A stretch of 7,041 nucleotides of DNA from the NCBI GenBank assembly GCA_016199325.1, contig JACQGW010000317.1, positions 1 to 7,041 of the forward strand, read 5' to 3'. The position numbers and the translations under genes are program-made. The notes beneath the pieces were generated by a model that did not search any database, had not been told where the DNA came from, and was given only the letters and a program-made list of their open reading frames with translations. Shown here piece by piece: positions 6,110-7,041 of this stretch. Numbering within the stretch: position 1 is the first letter of the stretch; the number at the start of each line of letters is the position of its first letter. Source of the stretch: Chloroflexota bacterium. GTDB lineage: Bacteria > Chloroflexota > Dehalococcoidia > JACQGW01.

Positions 6110-6418
6110 GTGAAGCTCGAAACGTTCTCCTACCTGCCGCCGCTGACCCCGCAGCAGAAGGTACGGCAGATTCAGTACATCCTGAACCAGGGGCTGATCC
6201 CGGGCGTCGAATACACCCGGCGCCCGGAGCCGCGGGACCATTACTGGCACATGTGGAAGCTGCCGCTCTTCTCGGCCCGGACGCCGGCCGACGTCATCCA
6301 GGAGGTCGAAGCCTGCAAGGCCGAGAACCCCGGCACGTACATCAAGCTCACCGGGTACGACAACAAGCGCCAGTGCCAGGTGATCAGCTTCGTTGTCTAC
6401 CAGCCGGACGAGCGGTGA
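6110..6418 (+). CDS. rbcS: RuBisCO small subunit
   Basis: The small subunit caps and stabilises the Form I octamer of large subunits, so this enzyme is a conventional L8S8 candidate and not one of the small-subunit-less Form I relatives. The 102 residues show ETFSYLPPLTPQQKVRQIQY near the start, the YWHMWKLPLF core, the PADVIQEVEACK helix, and YIKLTGYDNKRQCQVISFVVY at the end. The N-terminus is several residues shorter than usual, the loop between the first strands has cyanobacterial-like length, and there is no red-type C-terminal extension. The start is GTG: the rbcL stop lies in the same frame four codons upstream, so no earlier start is possible. GGAGGGG (6098-6104) ends 5 nt before it. 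The 12-nt gap to rbcL implies co-transcription. Confidence 0.95.
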   Translation: MKLETFSYLPPLTPQQKVRQIQYILNQGLIPGVEYTRRPEPRDHYWHMWKLPLFSARTPADVIQEVEACKAENPGTYIKLTGYDNKRQCQVISFVVYQPDER

Positions 6419-6430
6419 GTGAGGCGTGGC

Positions 6431-6468
6431 GCGTCATACGTCGTGCGTCATGCGTCATGATGCGTCAT
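6431..6468. repeat. Degenerate GCGTCAT short tandem repeat
   Basis: GCGTCAT occurs at 6431-6437, 6445-6451, 6452-6458 and 6462-6468, with start-to-start distances of 14, 7 and 10. It begins 12 bases after the rbcS stop. It looks like a microsatellite-type intergenic repeat; no function is evident. Confidence 0.6.
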
Positions 6469-6478
6469 GGGGGAGAAT

Positions 6479-6538
6479 CTTGGGTTTGTCATGCTGAGCC
6501 GCAGCGAGCCTTGGGTTTGTCATGCTGAGCCGCAGCGA
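6479..6538 (+). repeat. Two direct copies of a 29-bp repeat
   Basis: Positions 6479-6507 and 6510-6538 are identical over 29 bases and 31 bp apart. Each contains TCATGCTGAGCCGCAGCGA, the same sequence as most of the inverted-repeat arm that follows. The second copy runs directly into that arm, so this looks like partial duplication of the palindromic element. Confidence 0.8.
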
Positions 6539-6597
6539 AGCATCTCCCGGACGATGTTGGTTCGGGCTCGAGATGCTTCGCTGCGGCTCAGCATGAC
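6519..6597. repeat. Perfect 28-bp inverted repeat, palindromic intergenic element
   Basis: Positions 6519-6546 and 6570-6597 are exact reverse complements (28 of 28) around a 23-bp centre. The right arm is identical to 28-55 at the start of the window. In RNA it would make a very stable hairpin about 100 nt after rbcS and might end or stabilise the cbb transcript. There is no U-tract, so calling it an intrinsic terminator would be speculative. It has no coding capacity. A dispersed REP/MITE-like element is the best description. Confidence 0.85.
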
Positions 6598-6642
6598 GTA
6601 GGGAAAGGGAGCGCCGGCCGGCAGTCGCCGGCACGAGCAATC

Positions 6643-6650
6643 AAGGAGGT
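6643..6650 (+). promoter_or_regulatory. Strong ribosome-binding site of the small gene at 6657
   Basis: AAGGAGGT lies 6 nt before the ATG and is a near-perfect anti-Shine-Dalgarno match. It is the main reason to regard the short downstream frame as a real gene. A small hairpin GCCGGC/GCCGGC (6617-6622 and 6627-6632, four-base loop) lies just upstream. Confidence 0.7.
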
Positions 6651-6656
6651 CGTTCA

Positions 6657-6905
6657 ATGCTGAGCGGAGATCGTGAGCTACGCTGTCGTGCCCACGTCGA
6701 AGAGCTGATGCACCGGCTCATCCTCGGCGAGGTCCGGACGGCCATCCCGCCCGGCGCCAACATCCTCTTCGTGGACGAGGGGGACCCAGGCTACACCGCC
6801 TGGTCGCTGGCGCTGGCCGATGAGCTCCAGGCCGAAGGCCGCACCGTCGTGCTGCTCGACGCCCACACCTGCGAGGAGCGGGCATTGCAACGGCTGGCGG
6901 TATGA
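6657..6905 (+). CDS. Small protein of unknown function, 82 aa
   Basis: I do not recognise this protein. The 82-residue product starts with a charged helix-like segment (SGDRELRCRAHVEELMHRLI), followed by a probable strand (ANILFVDEGD, about residues 34-43), a helix (TAWSLALADELQAEG) and a second strand (RTVVLLDAH). This is the beginning of a beta-alpha-beta Rossmann-like fold, and the protein stops soon after. It could be a complete small protein or an N-terminal remnant. It has two cysteines, Cys10 near the start and one in the HTCEERA segment. The AAGGAGGT site supports translation. It is separated from rbcS by 238 bp of repeats, so it is probably not in the same transcription unit, and its position gives no safe functional link to carbon fixation. 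Confidence 0.6.
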   Translation: MLSGDRELRCRAHVEELMHRLILGEVRTAIPPGANILFVDEGDPGYTAWSLALADELQAEGRTVVLLDAHTCEERALQRLAV

Positions 6906-6950
6906 CCCATCTTCTCTCGGAGCCGCGATCGTGAGGGAGCTGTTCCCTGC

Positions 6951-7010
6951 GGGGGACAAGCCCCCGCGCTACGAGGACGGCCGTTTTCGTAGCGCGGGGG
7001 CGGGTCCCCC
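6951..7010. repeat. Long imperfect palindrome near the right edge
   Basis: Positions 6951-6974 pair with 6987-7010: 15 bp inner stem, a two-base mismatch (6958-6959 against 7002-7003), then 7 bp, around a 12-base loop. Its sequence is unrelated to the 28-bp element, so it is a second repeat family. It starts 45 bases after the small gene and could act as a transcription-end hairpin for it, but no U-tract follows the right arm. No gene is supported from 6906 to the window end. Confidence 0.75.
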
Positions 7011-7041
7011 CCAGGCCATCGCCCGGATGCGTCTCCGCAGC

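Noticed and set aside
5221..6528. 435-codon + strand frame over rbcL and rbcS
   Set aside because: It is an out-of-phase shadow of two well-supported genes, and its composition is low-complexity Arg/Gly/Ala.
6479..6538. CRISPR array
   Set aside because: There are only two copies 31 bp apart with a 2-base interval, no spacers and no cas genes. The repeats derive from the palindromic element.
6519..6597. Intrinsic terminator of the cbb operon
   Set aside because: The stem is strong but there is no U-tract, and the same arm occurs elsewhere, so I list it as a repeat with only a possible termination role.
1..7041. tRNA, rRNA, insertion-sequence transposase or integrase genes
   Set aside because: I looked on both strands and saw no tRNA-like cloverleaf, rRNA segment, transposase or integrase motifs.

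Overview
The window holds most of a Calvin-Benson-Bassham (CBB) carbon-fixation cluster on the + strand. In order it encodes glyceraldehyde-3-phosphate dehydrogenase (gap), phosphoribulokinase (prk), a transketolase split into two genes (thiamine-diphosphate half, then pyrimidine-binding/C-terminal half), and the large and small subunits of a green-like Form I RuBisCO (rbcL, rbcS). A small unidentified gene follows. The DNA is clearly GC-rich, with codons ending mostly in G or C. The composition, the split transketolase and the many short GC-rich palindromes between genes fit a Chloroflexota-like autotroph (Thermomicrobia or relatives). That assignment is a judgement from memory; nothing in the window fixes the taxon.

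Layout: 1-55 is the right part of a palindromic intergenic repeat. Positions 56-175 hold nothing I recognise. Positions 176-321 form a regulatory module, followed by a leader and gap (415-1575). A second, ungapped copy of the module (about 1442-1587, offset exactly 1266 bp) lies over the 3' end of gap and just before the prk leader. That leader (1588-1760) is rich in competing inverted repeats. Then come prk (1761-2744), tktN (2774-3628), tktC (3628-4635, overlapping by one base), rbcL (4655-6097) and rbcS (6110-6418), closely spaced and each with a purine-rich ribosome-binding site. Positions 6419-6656 hold short tandem repeats and a perfect 28-bp inverted repeat whose arm also occurs at 28-55. 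An 82-aa gene (6657-6905) and another long palindrome (6951-7010) end the window.

How the genes work together: rbcLS carboxylates ribulose-1,5-bisphosphate, gap reduces 1,3-bisphosphoglycerate, the two-part transketolase rearranges sugar phosphates to pentose phosphates, and prk regenerates ribulose-1,5-bisphosphate. Phosphoglycerate kinase, the bisphosphatases, aldolase, a RuBisCO activase, carboxysome genes and a CbbR-type regulator are not in the window.

The most interesting feature is the duplicated control module. Each copy has two TTGTG-N8-CACAA dyads (CRP/FNR-like geometry), two copies of an 18-bp repeat 62 bp apart, and a candidate sigma70-type promoter at the same place. The second copy is translated as an unusual ~50-residue tail on GAPDH. 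This suggests gap and prk-tkt-rbc are driven by twin promoters under one regulator.
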